From contig JAITSN010000110.1 in the NCBI GenBank assembly GCA_031287715.1, forward strand, positions 1 through 41,529: DNA of 41,529 bases. The letters run 5' to 3'. Position 1 is the stretch's first letter; each line of letters opens with the position of its first letter. The notes beneath the pieces were generated by a model that was given only the letters and a program-made list of their open reading frames with translations, had not been told where the DNA came from and did no database searches. The position numbers were made by a program, and so were the translations under genes. Below are positions 9,267 through 17,525 of the stretch, one piece after another. The DNA is from Mediterranea sp. (in: CFB group bacteria). GTDB lineage: Bacteria > Bacteroidota > Bacteroidia > Bacteroidales > Bacteroidaceae.

Positions 9267-10640
9267 ATGTTCAGCAAAGAAACATACATGCAGCGCAGAG
9301 CCATGCTGAAAAAAGCAATAGGCTCAGGAGTCGTACTCTTCTTGGGCAACGACGATATGGGATTAAACTATGCAGACAACGCCTGCCACTACCGCCAGGA
9401 CTCCACCTTCCTCTACTTCTTCGGCCTGCCCTTCGCCGGCCTGTCAGCCATTATCGACGTGGACGAAGACGAAGAGATCATCTTCGGAGACGAATTGACC
9501 ATCGACGACATCATCTGGATGGGCAAACAACCCACCCTGAGAGAGAAATGCGAACGCGTAGGGATAACAACGAGCCGGCCCACCGCAGAAATAACAAAAT
9601 ACCTGCACGCCGCTGCGCAGAAAGGACAGCCCGTCCATTACCTGCCCCCCTACCGGCCGGAACACCGGATCAAACTGCTGGAATGGCTGGGCCTTCCCTT
9701 TGCGCGGCAAGAAAGCTCAACATCTCTCATCCGGGCAGTCGTGGCGCAACGCAACTACAAATCGGAAGAAGAGATCATCGAAATAGAAAAAGCCTGCAAC
9801 GTCACAGCCGACATGCACATCGCCGCCACCAAAGCCGTCCGGCCGGATATATACGAATACGAAGTAGCCGCCATCCTCGAAGGAGTAGCCTTCACCGCGG
9901 GCTGCAACCTGTCTTTCGCCACCATTGCCACCATCAACGGGCAAACATTACACAACCACTATCACGGCAACAAAATAAAACAAAGCGATCTGTTCCTGGT
10001 CGATGCCGGAGCGGAAACCCCGATGGGATACGCCGGAGACATGTCTTCAACAATCCCTGCCGGCAAGACCTTCACCGCACGCCAGCGCGAGATATACCAA
10101 ATACAAAACCGGATGCACCGGGAATCCGTAAAGGCCCTGCGCCCGGGAATCACCTTTGCGGAAGTCTACGATCTATCCGCGCGCATCCTGGTAGAAGGCC
10201 TGACGCAGGTCGGACTCATGAAAGGCAACCCCGAAGATGCCGTACGCGAAGGCGCCCACGCCATGTTCTATCCGCACGGACTCGGCCACATGATGGGACT
10301 GGACGTCCACGATATGGAAAACTTAGGCGAAATATGGGTCGGCTATGACGGCAAACCAAAGAGCGCACAGTTCGGACGCCGGTCGCTCCGGTTGGGACGG
10401 ATGCTCGAACCCGGATTCGTCCTGACCATCGAGCCGGGCATCTACTTCATCCCCGAACTGATCGACAAATGGAAGGCGGAAAAGAAATGCGCAGACTTCA
10501 TCAACTACGACGTAGCAGAAACCTACAAAGACTTCGGCGGAATCCGCAACGAAGAAGACTATCTCATCACCCCCGACGGCAGCCGGCGGCTCGGCAAGAA
10601 AATACCACTGACACCGGAAGAAGTAGAAGCGCTACGGTGA
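9267..10640 (+). CDS. Xaa-Pro aminopeptidase (M24B)
   Basis: A metallopeptidase that removes an N-terminal residue preceding proline. It has 457 residues and no signal peptide, so it is cytoplasmic. An AMP_N domain fills about residues 1-135, and the pita-bread M24 domain about 170-445. The dinuclear metal ligands are visible: Asp246 (VDAGAE), Asp258 (GYAGDMSST), His341 (PHGLGHMMGLDVHD), Glu389 (TIEPGIYF) and Glu429 (GGIRNEEDYL). It follows GH88 by 24 bases on the same strand, so it may be read through from the lyase operon. A functional link to glycan use is not obvious, and housekeeping dipeptide turnover is the simpler view. Dispersed repeats begin right after its stop codon. Confidence 0.92.
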   Translation: MFSKETYMQRRAMLKKAIGSGVVLFLGNDDMGLNYADNACHYRQDSTFLYFFGLPFAGLSAIIDVDEDEEIIFGDELTIDDIIWMGKQPTLREKCERVGITTSRPTAEITKYLHAAAQKGQPVHYLPPYRPEHRIKLLEWLGLPFARQESSTSLIRAVVAQRNYKSEEEIIEIEKACNVTADMHIAATKAVRPDIYEYEVAAILEGVAFTAGCNLSFATIATINGQTLHNHYHGNKIKQSDLFLVDAGAETPMGYAGDMSSTIPAGKTFTARQREIYQIQNRMHRESVKALRPGITFAEVYDLSARILVEGLTQVGLMKGNPEDAVREGAHAMFYPHGLGHMMGLDVHDMENLGEIWVGYDGKPKSAQFGRRSLRLGRMLEPGFVLTIEPGIYFIPELIDKWKAEKKCADFINYDVAETYKDFGGIRNEEDYLITPDGSRRLGKKIPLTPEEVEALR

Positions 10641-10666
10641 CAAAACCCCTGAACGTCACTCGCTCC

Positions 10667-10885
10667 GGGCTTTCCGCTCCTGTCCTTTCCGCAGCTGCGC
10701 CTCATCATTTACCATTTACCATTTAATACCGGCATAAAGGGTAAATGGTTTAGGCGTCCTGGTATTCGACAGTCATAGAAATGGTCTCCGCACTGCGGAC
10801 GGGTCTTCGACAGCTGTAGAAATAATTTCCCACAGCGGGACGGCGCAGCTTCACTCCGTCACTCTCCAAAGGAAAGGAGGAAGGC
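10667..10885. repeat. Cluster of dispersed repeats (families I, II and III)
   Basis: Three repeat types sit side by side after the M24 gene. At 10667-10687 a segment beginning GGGCTTTCCGCTCC is identical over 21 bases to 28780-28800 (family III). At about 10700-10750 short direct repeats of ATTTACC occur around a GGTAAATGG. At about 10760-10835, read on the - strand, lie two units of the 40-bp family II repeat found in tandem at 19009-19220. At 10846-10885 is a family I palindrome copy (CTCTCCAAAGGAAAGGAGG). The stretch contains no credible gene. Confidence 0.65.
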
Positions 10886-10887
10886 GC

Positions 10888-11151
10888 AGCCGCGTTAAGG
10901 AATTCATCCTGTAGATGTTCACAAACATAGAAAAGATAAAAATGTCTGAAATTTCTATAACCCTCTAAATGAAAATAGATCAGGATCGTTATGATCTCAC
11001 TCTCACTCATGCGGGAAGGGCGATAATAGCTCCGCTCTGCTATTCGGCCTTCCAATTGATGCTTCTTAATCTCCAAGCTAAATTCTTTGCAGAAATCATC
11101 TGCAATACAGAATATTTCAGTAACTTTATTATGGGTAAACATGTTAATCAC
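10888..11151 (-). pseudogene. Truncated IS982-family transposase
   Basis: Only the N-terminal part of an IS982-type transposase remains, about 88 residues from MINMFTHNKVTEIFCIADDF to the EHLQDEFLN region. Typical family segments are seen (SRMSESEIITILIYFH, YRNFRHFYLFYVC). After that, at about 10888, the frame runs into the repeat cluster and codes unrelated residues to a stop at 10750. The DDE catalytic residues are missing, so the element cannot move itself. The bases upstream, about 11152-11250, look like the element's 5' end; a candidate terminal-repeat sequence (CCTGAGTTCGACGAAA on the - strand) lies near 11230-11247. I identify the family from remembered sequence patterns. Confidence 0.7.
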
Positions 11152-11284
11152 TTTTAGTTACTTGTTTGATTATCAGCTACAATATACTGAAAATATAGCT
11201 GTTTACCCAAACTTCGTATTAGAAAAATTTCGTCGAACTCAGGTAATGAATGATTTCGAATAGCTTTAGGGCTTTGTTTTGTAA

Positions 11285-11425
11285 TGCAAACTCACCCGCA
11301 CTTGTTAGCCTTATATCAAGTTTCTGTACGTCAGGCCAGATGTTTGCCACTGACTTCCTTCAGATTCTACCTCACGATAGACACCCTTGTCGTTAGCTGG
11401 ACACTTCCCGCTATCAGGAGGTAGC
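11285..11425 (-). mobile_element. Group II intron fragment (domain I region), no reverse transcriptase
   Basis: Read on the - strand, this stretch carries hallmark 5'-region sequence of bacterial group II introns: CTGATAGCGGGAAGTGTCCA, then GCTAACGACAAGGGTGTC, then GTGAGGTAGAATCTGAAGGA, then GGCAAACATCTGGCCTGACG, and a final GATATAAGGC. These are structural RNA motifs, not protein code. No reverse transcriptase or domain V is found beside it, and IS982 material begins on one side and an IS1182 relic on the other. It is therefore a non-functional fragment. The identification rests on recalled similarity and should be tested with a covariance model. Confidence 0.6.
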
Positions 11426-11565
11426 TTTTTTTTATATTTATCACCCTTCAAATCTTATTTTTACCCTGTATATTTTGTTATTTATCACATAATTCTTTAG
11501 TTGAGCTTCTTGTATACATGTTTTGTTTTTAATAACTTAGCGGCAGCTAAAGAAATAAAGACACT

Positions 11566-13215
11566 ATGTCAAAAGCAATTTTTAAGTCATACGATCAAGG
11601 TCAAATCAGCCTTTTTCCAGCCTGTTTGGACGAAAAGCTACCACAGGATTCACCCGCCCGTCTGATCAATCAAATAGTGGACAGTCTGGACATAAGTAAA
11701 GTCATCGACAGTTATAAAGGAGGAGGAACAAGCTCTTATCATCCCCGAATGATGCTCAAGGTAGTTTTGTTTGCTTATCTGAATAACATCTATTCCTGTC
11801 GTAAAATAGAGAATGCCCTTTCTGACAGGGTTAGTTTCATGTGGCTTTCGGGCAATCAGGTTCCCGACCATAATACCACCAACCGGTTTGGCTCCACGAA
11901 TTTGAAAGAGTTCATCCATGATATTTTCACCCAGGTAGTCCTTCTGCTGGTGGAAATGGGTTATCTCAGCCTTGATGTTGTTTATGTCGATGGAAGCAAG
12001 CTCGAATCCCGGGCAAATAAATACACCTTTGTCTGGCGCAAATCGGTAGAAAAGAACAAGGCAAAGCTGGAAGCTAAAATCCGCAAAGTATTGGAGCAGG
12101 TCGAAGAAGGTATTGCACAGGATAATCAACCGGATGATGAGCCACCCGCTCCCCTGAACAGTGAAGAATTCAAACGCCGTATCAGGGAATTGAATTTCGA
12201 GAACCGGACAAAAGAAGAACAGAAGACGATTAAGAAATTGGAAAGTAACTATTTACCCAAGCTGATGGAGTATGAAAATCAGTTGAACATCTTAGGCAAA
12301 CGCAACAGTTATTCCAAGACAGACAAAGACGCCACCTTCATGCGAATGAAAGATGACCACATGCAAAACGGGCAGTTAAAACCGGCCTACAACATCCAAA
12401 TAGCTACCCAAAAGCAGTTCTTTATCCATTATGATTTTTACCCCAATCCCACCGACACGCTCACTTACATTCTTTTTATGAATGGTTTTAAGCAACGGTA
12501 TGGACAAATGCCTAAGAAAAGTGTACCGATTCGGGCTATGGAAGCGAAGAAAACTATGCGTTCATGGAACGCGAAGGAATAGACTCTTTTGTTAAATACA
12601 ACTACTTTCATAAGGAGCAAAAAAAATCATTCCGCAACAACGGTTTTCTTGCACAGGATCTTTATTATAACAAAGAAAAGGATTACTATGTATGCCCTAT
12701 GGGACAACACATGCAAAAGGTTGGGTGTTCGAAAAAGGAAGGGTGAGAGCGGATATGTCTCCCATATATTTATTTATGAAGCGAAAAACTGTAGTGGATG
12801 TCCTTTTGGATGTCTCTGTCACAAGGCAAAAGAGAGCCGCCGGATAGAGATCAACCCGAACTTGAACCGGCACAAACAAAAAGCAAGAGAGCTGCTCACA
12901 TCAGAAGAGGCTATTTTCCATCGCAAACATCGTCCCATTGAACCGGAAGCGGTCTTCGGACAATCGAAAGCGAACAAGCAGTACAACCGCTTCAGACATT
13001 TCGGGTAAGAAAAAGTGATGATGGACTTTGCAATATTTGCCATTGCTTTCAACCTGCTAAAAATGCATCGAAAGCAAAAGAATAAGCCCAGAAACAGGAA
13101 TGACAGGAATGAAAAAACTCATATTTACGTCTTTATCCTCTTTTTCTGTCACCATCAGGGAAAAACGAACAATCTCCGGAAAAATCGCCGGGCAAACTTG
13201 ATTAACGCTGCTTAA
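11566..13215 (+). pseudogene. Decayed IS1182-family transposase
   Basis: A DDE transposase broken by several changes. Frame 1 from 11566 gives 338 residues with the family N-terminus ([20 protein letters not shown]) and the first catalytic Asp ([18 protein letters not shown]). Near 12513-12528 the reading moves to another frame, which continues with [19 protein letters not shown], holding the second Asp. A second shift near 12740 returns to frame 1 with the Cys-rich segment CSGCPFGCLCHKAKESRR and the Glu region EPEAVFGQSKANKQYNRF. An in-frame TAA at 13006-13008 interrupts the family C-terminus, which resumes as MMDFAIFAIAFNLLKM and runs to 13215. Two frameshifts plus one nonsense codon make it inactive. 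I did not find clear terminal inverted repeats. Confidence 0.85.
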
Positions 13216-13231
13216 AATTCCCCATATATAC

Positions 13232-13264
13232 AAAAAAAGAGCCGCCTCGCTTTTGAGACAGCTC
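13232..13264 (-). terminator. Intrinsic terminator of the tRNA gene
   Basis: On the - strand, GAGCTGTCTC (13264-13255) pairs with GAGGCGGCTC (13248-13239) at 8 of 10 positions around a six-base loop, followed by seven T. It lies 25 bases beyond the 3' end of the tRNA. Confidence 0.8.
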
Positions 13265-13289
13265 CTTGATTCACAATCCCAACTGTTTG

Positions 13290-13363
13290 TGGGCCAACCT
13301 GGGCTTGAACCAGGGACCTCCAGATTATGAGTCTGTTGCTCTAACCAACTGAGCTATAAGCCC
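13290..13363 (-). tRNA. tRNA with CAT anticodon (tRNA-Met, or tRNA-Ile2)
   Basis: The - strand folds as a 74-base tRNA. The acceptor stem is GGGCTTA/TTGGCCC with one U-U mismatch; the D arm is AGCTCAGTTGGTTAGAGC; the anticodon arm has loop CTCATAA (anticodon CAT); the T arm is CCTGG-TTCAAGC-CCAGG; the discriminator is A. The 3' CCA is not encoded. The lower anticodon-stem pair is also mismatched. A CAT anticodon can be elongator Met, or Ile when the C is modified to lysidine. I lean to Met but cannot exclude Ile2. Confidence 0.9.
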
Positions 13364-13388
13364 TCGCTTTTTATCAGGATTGTGGGTG

Positions 13389-13420
13389 CAAAACTAAGCC
13401 TTTCTATGGAGATATGCAAA
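13389..13420 (-). promoter_or_regulatory. Promoter of the tRNA gene
   Basis: On the - strand, TTTG (13420-13417) and TAGTTTTG (13396-13389) are separated by exactly 20 bases, matching the Bacteroidetes TTTG-N19-21-TAnnTTTG promoter. Transcription would start about 20 bases before the tRNA 5' end. Confidence 0.75.
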
Positions 13421-13464
13421 GATTGACTTGATTTTGTTGTTAAAACTTAGATTAGCGTTTAGGA

Positions 13465-13764
13465 TTAGCGTTTGGGATTCTTTGGGAACCAACCCTTTTC
13501 TACGCGTTCTTTTTGTTCAAAGATTTCTCGGATGCTCCAGAAAGAAGAGAAAGCAAATACTCCGCACAACGAAGAAATCAGCATGTTTTCTATGTAAAGG
13601 GAAACTCCCACGCCCATAATGCCAAGTACAAGGAATACCCACCAGCATTTTGTACCCCAATGATATTCGGCCTTAACCACAACGGGATGAAAAAGACCGA
13701 TGATAAGAAAAGTGCAAATGCCGATAAATAGCCCGCAGAGACGGTACTCGTTTAAGAACTCCAT
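13465..13764 (-). CDS. DUF4491 family small membrane protein
   Basis: A 99-residue protein with about three membrane helices (about residues 9-28, 39-57 and 60-80) and a conserved C-terminus (IFEQKERVEKGWFPKNPKR). The whole length matches the DUF4491 family of small Bacteroidetes membrane proteins, whose function is unknown. It starts 7 bases after the Lrp-type regulator gene on the same strand, so the two are probably one transcript. That position could mean the regulator controls it, but it may only share the promoter. Confidence 0.8.
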   Translation of the reverse strand: MEFLNEYRLCGLFIGICTFLIIGLFHPVVVKAEYHWGTKCWWVFLVLGIMGVGVSLYIENMLISSLCGVFAFSSFWSIREIFEQKERVEKGWFPKNPKR

Positions 13765-13771
13765 AGACTGC

Positions 13772-14236
13772 TTATTTATCCAGGCGGACGGGTATTTCTC
13801 TTTTGATGCTTTGTTCCAACGAAATAAGAGTCTCTGTGGCGGTAACGCCCGGAATTTCCTGCATTCTGTTGTTCAACAATTCCATCAGGTGTTCGTTGTC
13901 GCTCGCATACACTTTGGTAAGCATCGTGTACGGGCCTGTGGTGAAATGACATTCAACGATTTCCGGTATATTCTTCAACTGCGTTACTACGTCTTTATAC
14001 ATAGAACCCTTTTCGAGAGTAATACCAACGTAGGTACATGTGCTATATCCCAGAGATTTGGGATTAACATGATACCCTGAACCGACGATAACACCCATAT
14101 CAATGAGTCTTTGTACGCGTTGGTGAATAGCCGCACGCGAAACGCCACATTCAATCGCAACATCTTTAAAAGGAATGCGGGCATTCTGGGAAATGATGTC
14201 CAGAATCTGTCTGTCAAGGCGATCTATCTTTTCCAT
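13772..14236 (-). CDS. Lrp/AsnC family transcriptional regulator
   Basis: A 154-residue DNA-binding regulator of the leucine-responsive family, which commonly senses amino acids. An N-terminal helix-turn-helix (about residues 4-60: LDRQILDIISQNARIPFKDV then VSRAAIHQRVQRLIDMGVI) is followed by the RAM/AsnC ligand-binding domain (about 70-145: YVGITLEKGSMYKDV, VECHFTTGPYTML, IPGVTATETLISLEQSI). Length and domain order are normal for the family. It is first in a two-gene unit with DUF4491 and has a -7 box about 40 bases upstream. The effector and targets are not visible from the sequence. Confidence 0.93.
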   Translation of the reverse strand: MEKIDRLDRQILDIISQNARIPFKDVAIECGVSRAAIHQRVQRLIDMGVIVGSGYHVNPKSLGYSTCTYVGITLEKGSMYKDVVTQLKNIPEIVECHFTTGPYTMLTKVYASDNEHLMELLNNRMQEIPGVTATETLISLEQSIKREIPVRLDK

Positions 14237-14275
14237 AAATTCAACGGTTTAATATCTCTATTATCAAATAGTAAG

Positions 14276-14283
14276 CAAATGTA
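14276..14283 (-). promoter_or_regulatory. Promoter -7 box for the Lrp/DUF4491 unit
   Basis: TACATTTG on the - strand matches TAnnTTTG exactly, 40 bases before the regulator's ATG. The best -33 candidate (TTTCG at 14312-14308) is slightly too far away. The regulator may bind here itself, as Lrp proteins often do. Confidence 0.5.
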
Positions 14284-14335
14284 GGATTTTATTTTAATTT
14301 CTCTACACGAAAGATGAAAAATCATATAGGAATAT

Positions 14336-14381
14336 AAAAACGCGTCGGGAAACCGCTGTGTTACCAGCAATTTCCCGACGC
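14336..14381 (-). terminator. Strong intrinsic terminator after the FKBP operon
   Basis: GCGTCGGGAAA (14342-14352) pairs perfectly with TTTCCCGACGC (14371-14381), and an inner GCTG/CAGC pair extends the hairpin. On the - strand it is followed by G and then five T. It lies just past the stop of the FKBP lipoprotein gene. Confidence 0.9.
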
Positions 14382-14404
14382 AGAAAATATAGAGTTATTC
14401 TTGT

Positions 14405-15280
14405 TTATTTATCCTTTTCAATGCCAACTAATTCCACTTCGAAGATCAAAGCAGAGAAGGGTTTGATTTGTTGGCCTTGTTCTTTTGAACCATAAGCCAA
14501 CTCTTGCGGGATGTAGAGTTCCCATTTGGAACCAACAGGCATCATGGTCAGCGCTTCCGTCCATCCTTTGATCACTTGGTCGGCGCGGAAGATTGACGGT
14601 TCGTTACGTTTGTAGGAGCTGTCAAACTCAGTGCTGTCAATCAGCGTACCTTTATAGTTTACTTTTACTTTTGATTCAGCCGTAGGGATTTCGCCTTTAC
14701 CTTCTGTGATCACTTTGTATTGAAGACCGCTTTCGGTGGTTTTCACGCCTTCTTTTGTTTTGTTTTCGGCAAGGAATTTTTCTCCGGCTTCTCTATTGTC
14801 GCTGTATTTTTCAAAGATAATTTTTTCCTGGATTCTTTCCGTTGCGCTTTGTCTGTATGCTTGGGCAAATTGCATGGTCATTTTGGTGGTATCTTTCTTA
14901 ACTCCTGCAACAAAACCGGCTAACAGGTCGCTCTTGGTGATGGTTTTGGTAGAGTCGCCGTTGAAGATCTGCTGATTCATTCCCTGAACCCAGTTCTTGG
15001 CAACCATTTGACCGATTTTCAGTCCTTCCAGATAAGCTACGTCTTTCGTGCCGGTCATCCGGGCACCTTCGTTGAATCCTTTGATAAATTCGCTCATGTA
15101 GGTTGTGTCAACACCTGCCTGATGAACCAGATACATTGTCAAACCGTCTGTCTGTGCCAAACCGGTGGCATAAGAGAGTGAATCAATGTCTGTTTTCAAT
15201 GTTGGTTTCGGGCTTTGAGCCGTACATGATACAAGACCTGCTGCTGCAACAGCTACCATTAAAATGCGTACTTTTTTCAT
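14405..15280 (-). CDS. FKBP-type peptidyl-prolyl isomerase lipoprotein
   Basis: A 291-residue lipoprotein that catalyses cis-trans isomerisation of proline bonds in envelope proteins. The signal peptide ends at a lipobox (AAGLVSC, Cys about 20). An N-terminal FKBP dimerisation domain (about 30-160: [41 protein letters not shown]) is joined by a helix to the catalytic FKBP_C domain (about 190-288: [73 protein letters not shown]). It follows a second FKBP gene by 25 bases; the pair looks like a duplication with one exported and one cytoplasmic copy. A perfect-stem terminator ends the unit. Confidence 0.93.
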   Translation of the reverse strand: MKKVRILMVAVAAAGLVSCTAQSPKPTLKTDIDSLSYATGLAQTDGLTMYLVHQAGVDTTYMSEFIKGFNEGARMTGTKDVAYLEGLKIGQMVAKNWVQGMNQQIFNGDSTKTITKSDLLAGFVAGVKKDTTKMTMQFAQAYRQSATERIQEKIIFEKYSDNREAGEKFLAENKTKEGVKTTESGLQYKVITEGKGEIPTAESKVKVNYKGTLIDSTEFDSSYKRNEPSIFRADQVIKGWTEALTMMPVGSKWELYIPQELAYGSKEQGQQIKPFSALIFEVELVGIEKDK

Positions 15281-15305
15281 TTTACTTTTTTTATTTGAAT
15301 TATAA

Positions 15306-15887
15306 TTATAATACTTCTATTAGTTCTATGTTGAATATTAATGTGCTATGGGGAGGAATCGCCTCTCCGGCCCCCTGGGCGCCATAGCCCAATTCGGAGG
15401 GGATGTATAATCTCCATTTTGAACCTTCGGCCATCAGCTGAAGCGCTTCCACCCATCCCCGAATCACCTGGTTAACACCAAACACGGCAGGCTGGCCGCG
15501 TTTGACAGAGCTGTCAAACAGCGTTCCGTTGATCAATGTACCTTCGTAGTGGCATCTAACCTGGTCGGTTATTTTTGGCTTCTTACCGTTTCCTTCGGCA
15601 ATCACTTCGTATTGTAATCCGCTTGGCAACGTCTTAACGCCGTCTTTCCCGGCATTTTCTTCAAGGAATTTCTTTCCTTGTTCACTATTGGCTGTATTCA
15701 TTTTCACTTCCAATTCGGCAAAATATGCGTCTACAATTTTACGGGCTTCCTGATGGGAAATAGCGGTTGGATTTCTTTCAAGCACATCGCTGACTGCCTG
15801 GGCGAAATCTGTTACTAATATGCCGGCACCCATGTTGAGTAAATTTTGGCCTATACCAAGACCGATAGCGTAACTGAATTTATCCAT
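15306..15887 (-). CDS. FKBP-type peptidyl-prolyl isomerase (FklB/Mip-like, cytoplasmic)
   Basis: A 193-residue isomerase without a signal peptide. The short N-terminal helical domain ([20 protein letters not shown] to about residue 85) resembles FklB/Mip dimerisation domains. The FKBP_C domain (about 95-193) has the usual motifs: [74 protein letters not shown] and [12 protein letters not shown]. First gene of the two-gene FKBP unit. A -7 box about 77 bases upstream implies a leader of about 70 bases. Confidence 0.93.
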   Translation of the reverse strand: MDKFSYAIGLGIGQNLLNMGAGILVTDFAQAVSDVLERNPTAISHQEARKIVDAYFAELEVKMNTANSEQGKKFLEENAGKDGVKTLPSGLQYEVIAEGNGKKPKITDQVRCHYEGTLINGTLFDSSVKRGQPAVFGVNQVIRGWVEALQLMAEGSKWRLYIPSELGYGAQGAGEAIPPHSTLIFNIELIEVL

Positions 15888-15963
15888 TATATATGTATTA
15901 TCTTAGAGTTGTCTCCGCAAGACTGAATGGTTCGTTTTAGTTGCTTGCGTATAACAATGTGTG

Positions 15964-15971
15964 CAAAAATA
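15964..15971 (-). promoter_or_regulatory. Promoter -7 box for the FKBP operon
   Basis: TATTTTTG on the - strand matches TAnnTTTG exactly. No -33 TTTG is evident at the normal spacing. It lies between the divergent FKBP and sirtuin genes. Confidence 0.5.
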
Positions 15972-16040
15972 CATGAATTATTCGAATGAATCTTCTTTTG
16001 AGCCATTAAATTTCTTCTTTAAACTGTTGCTTTCAACGGT

Positions 16041-16084
16041 TTTAGGACTAAACCGGATAAGTTTAATTACTTTTAGTCCTTAAA
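16041..16084. promoter_or_regulatory. Dyad-symmetric element upstream of the sirtuin gene
   Basis: AGGACTAAA (16044-16052) and TTTAGTCCT (16072-16080) are perfect inverted repeats separated by 19 bases, with partly matching T/A flanks. It ends about 15 bases before the sirtuin ATG and lies between divergent genes. It could be an operator or a 5'-UTR hairpin; no TAnnTTTG box is seen for the sirtuin gene. Confidence 0.5.
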
Positions 16085-16097
16085 ATATAATAGTTTT

Positions 16098-16796
16098 ATG
16101 GAAAAGTTGGTTGTTTTATCCGGTGCAGGTATGAGCGCCGAAAGTGGTATCAGTACGTTTCGTGATACAGGTGGATTATGGGATAAATATCCGGTGGAAC
16201 AGGTAGCTACTCCGGAAGGTTACCGGCGCAATCCGGAATTGGTGCTGCGTTTTTATAACGAACGGCGCAGGCAGCTTTTATCAGTCAAGCCCAATATGGG
16301 GCATAAATTACTGGGCGAACTGGAGAAAGATTTTGATGTGGCAATCATTACCCAGAATGTGGATAACCTGCATGAACGGGGCGGAAGCAGCCGGGTGATA
16401 CACCTGCACGGCGAGCTGACGAAGGTAACCTCGAGCGATTCACCGAACGACCCCCGATATATCAAAGAGTTGAAGCCCGAAGAATACGAAGTGAAGATGG
16501 GCGATCTTGCCGGCGACGGCTCGCAGCTCCGTCCGTATATCGTATGGTTCGGCGAGGCGGTGCCGATGATAGAAAAGGCTATGGAGTATGTGGCACAGGC
16601 CGGTATCTTTGTGATTATCGGAACGTCGATGAACGTATATCCGGCGGCGGGATTGCTGCATTATGTTCCTGCCGACGCCCGGGTTTTCCTGATAGATCCC
16701 AATGAAGTGAATGTTCAGTCTTCCCGCCGGATTGAAGTAATCCGGAAAGGAGCTTCCGAGGGTGTTGCTGAATTATCGGCCCGGCTTGGCCAATAA
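16098..16796 (+). CDS. cobB: NAD-dependent protein deacylase (sirtuin, class III-like)
   Basis: A 232-residue Sir2 enzyme that removes acyl groups from lysine using NAD+. Motifs: GAGMSAESGISTFRDTGGLW (NAD loop), TQNVDNLHERGG, catalytic His104 in HLHGE, IVWFGEAVP, IGTSMNVYPAAGLL. Tyr53 and Arg56 in FYNERRRQL match the pair that lets class III sirtuins take succinyl or malonyl lysine. The odd point is the small domain (about 110-145): the four zinc-binding Cys of most sirtuins are absent, replaced by a stretch such as TKVTSSDSPNDPRYIKELK. I recall this as shared by Bacteroidales homologues, so it is probably lineage-wide, not damage. Its 3' end overlaps the convergent glycosyltransferase gene by 24 bases. 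Confidence 0.9.
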   Translation: MEKLVVLSGAGMSAESGISTFRDTGGLWDKYPVEQVATPEGYRRNPELVLRFYNERRRQLLSVKPNMGHKLLGELEKDFDVAIITQNVDNLHERGGSSRVIHLHGELTKVTSSDSPNDPRYIKELKPEEYEVKMGDLAGDGSQLRPYIVWFGEAVPMIEKAMEYVAQAGIFVIIGTSMNVYPAAGLLHYVPADARVFLIDPNEVNVQSSRRIEVIRKGASEGVAELSARLGQ

Positions 16797-17525
16797 GCGG
16801 AGAACAAACCAAAGGTGATGGTATGCCGTGCTGAACCATCCGTAATGCTTGACCATGATGTGGTATCTCTCCTTCAATGATGCTTTCCGGTTGGCAGTGG
16901 TTATGCCCTCTTCGAGATAGTCGATGAGGGTGAGACGGGTGTTGTGGAATGTGCCGGACTTCTTCATGATGCGGATACACCAATCGAAATCCGACGAGAA
17001 GCGGTAACGCAAGTCGTATGGCTCTGCCAGCGAACGCTTGGCGAAGAATGCCTGATGGCAAACCAACATGCCTTGCTTGAAACTTTTCCACGTGAGCTTT
17101 TCGGGAGCAGACAACCGGCGCATACGCAGGAAATGGCGCTTCCCATCCACCAGAGCCGTTTCGCCATAGATCACATCGGGCAACTCTTTCGCGTGGATGG
17201 ATTGCACTGCCGAAGCAAGGGTGTCATCTTCATACAGACTGTCGCCGGCGTTCAGAAAACAGAGATAATCGCCGGTAGCCAAAGCCAGCCCCTTGTTCAT
17301 GGCATCATAGATCCCTTTATCCGGTTCGCTTACCAGCGTGTGAATGTACGGACGGTACTTCGCTATGATGCCGGGTGTCATATCCGTTGAATCGCCGTCG
17401 ACGATAATATACTCGATGTTATGATAGGTTTGCGTGATCACACTCTGGATCGTTTCTTCCAGCGCTTTGCCGGCATTGCGGGTCACGGTTATGATGCTGA
17501 ACTTCGGATTAAGGCGGCTATGCAT
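16773..17525 (-). CDS. Glycosyltransferase family 2
   Basis: A 250-residue GT-A enzyme that transfers a sugar from a nucleotide-sugar donor, probably to a surface polysaccharide or lipid-linked glycan. Motifs: FSIITVTRNAGKALEETIQS (about 9-28), EYIIVDGDSTDMT (nucleotide binding), EPDKGIYDAMNKGLALATGD, and CFLNAGDSLY with the metal-binding Asp-like position. The pattern ISEPDKGIYDAMNKGI is typical of WcaA-like transferases of O-antigen or capsule loci. It overlaps the upstream GT4 gene by 8 bases, so the two are translated together. No other polysaccharide genes adjoin, so the pair may be an orphan modification module. The acceptor is unknown. Confidence 0.88.
   Translation of the reverse strand: MHSRLNPKFSIITVTRNAGKALEETIQSVITQTYHNIEYIIVDGDSTDMTPGIIAKYRPYIHTLVSEPDKGIYDAMNKGLALATGDYLCFLNAGDSLYEDDTLASAVQSIHAKELPDVIYGETALVDGKRHFLRMRRLSAPEKLTWKSFKQGMLVCHQAFFAKRSLAEPYDLRYRFSSDFDWCIRIMKKSGTFHNTRLTLIDYLEEGITTANRKASLKERYHIMVKHYGWFSTAYHHLWFVLRLLAKPGR

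Noticed and set aside
12510..12600. Programmed -1 frameshift in the IS1182 transposase
   Set aside because: A second frameshift and an in-frame TAA further on point to decay; no clear slippery site with a stem-loop was identified.
13229..13265. Right terminal inverted repeat of the IS1182 element
   Set aside because: The hairpin with its T-run on the - strand fits a terminator for the tRNA gene; no partner sequence was found at the left end of the element.
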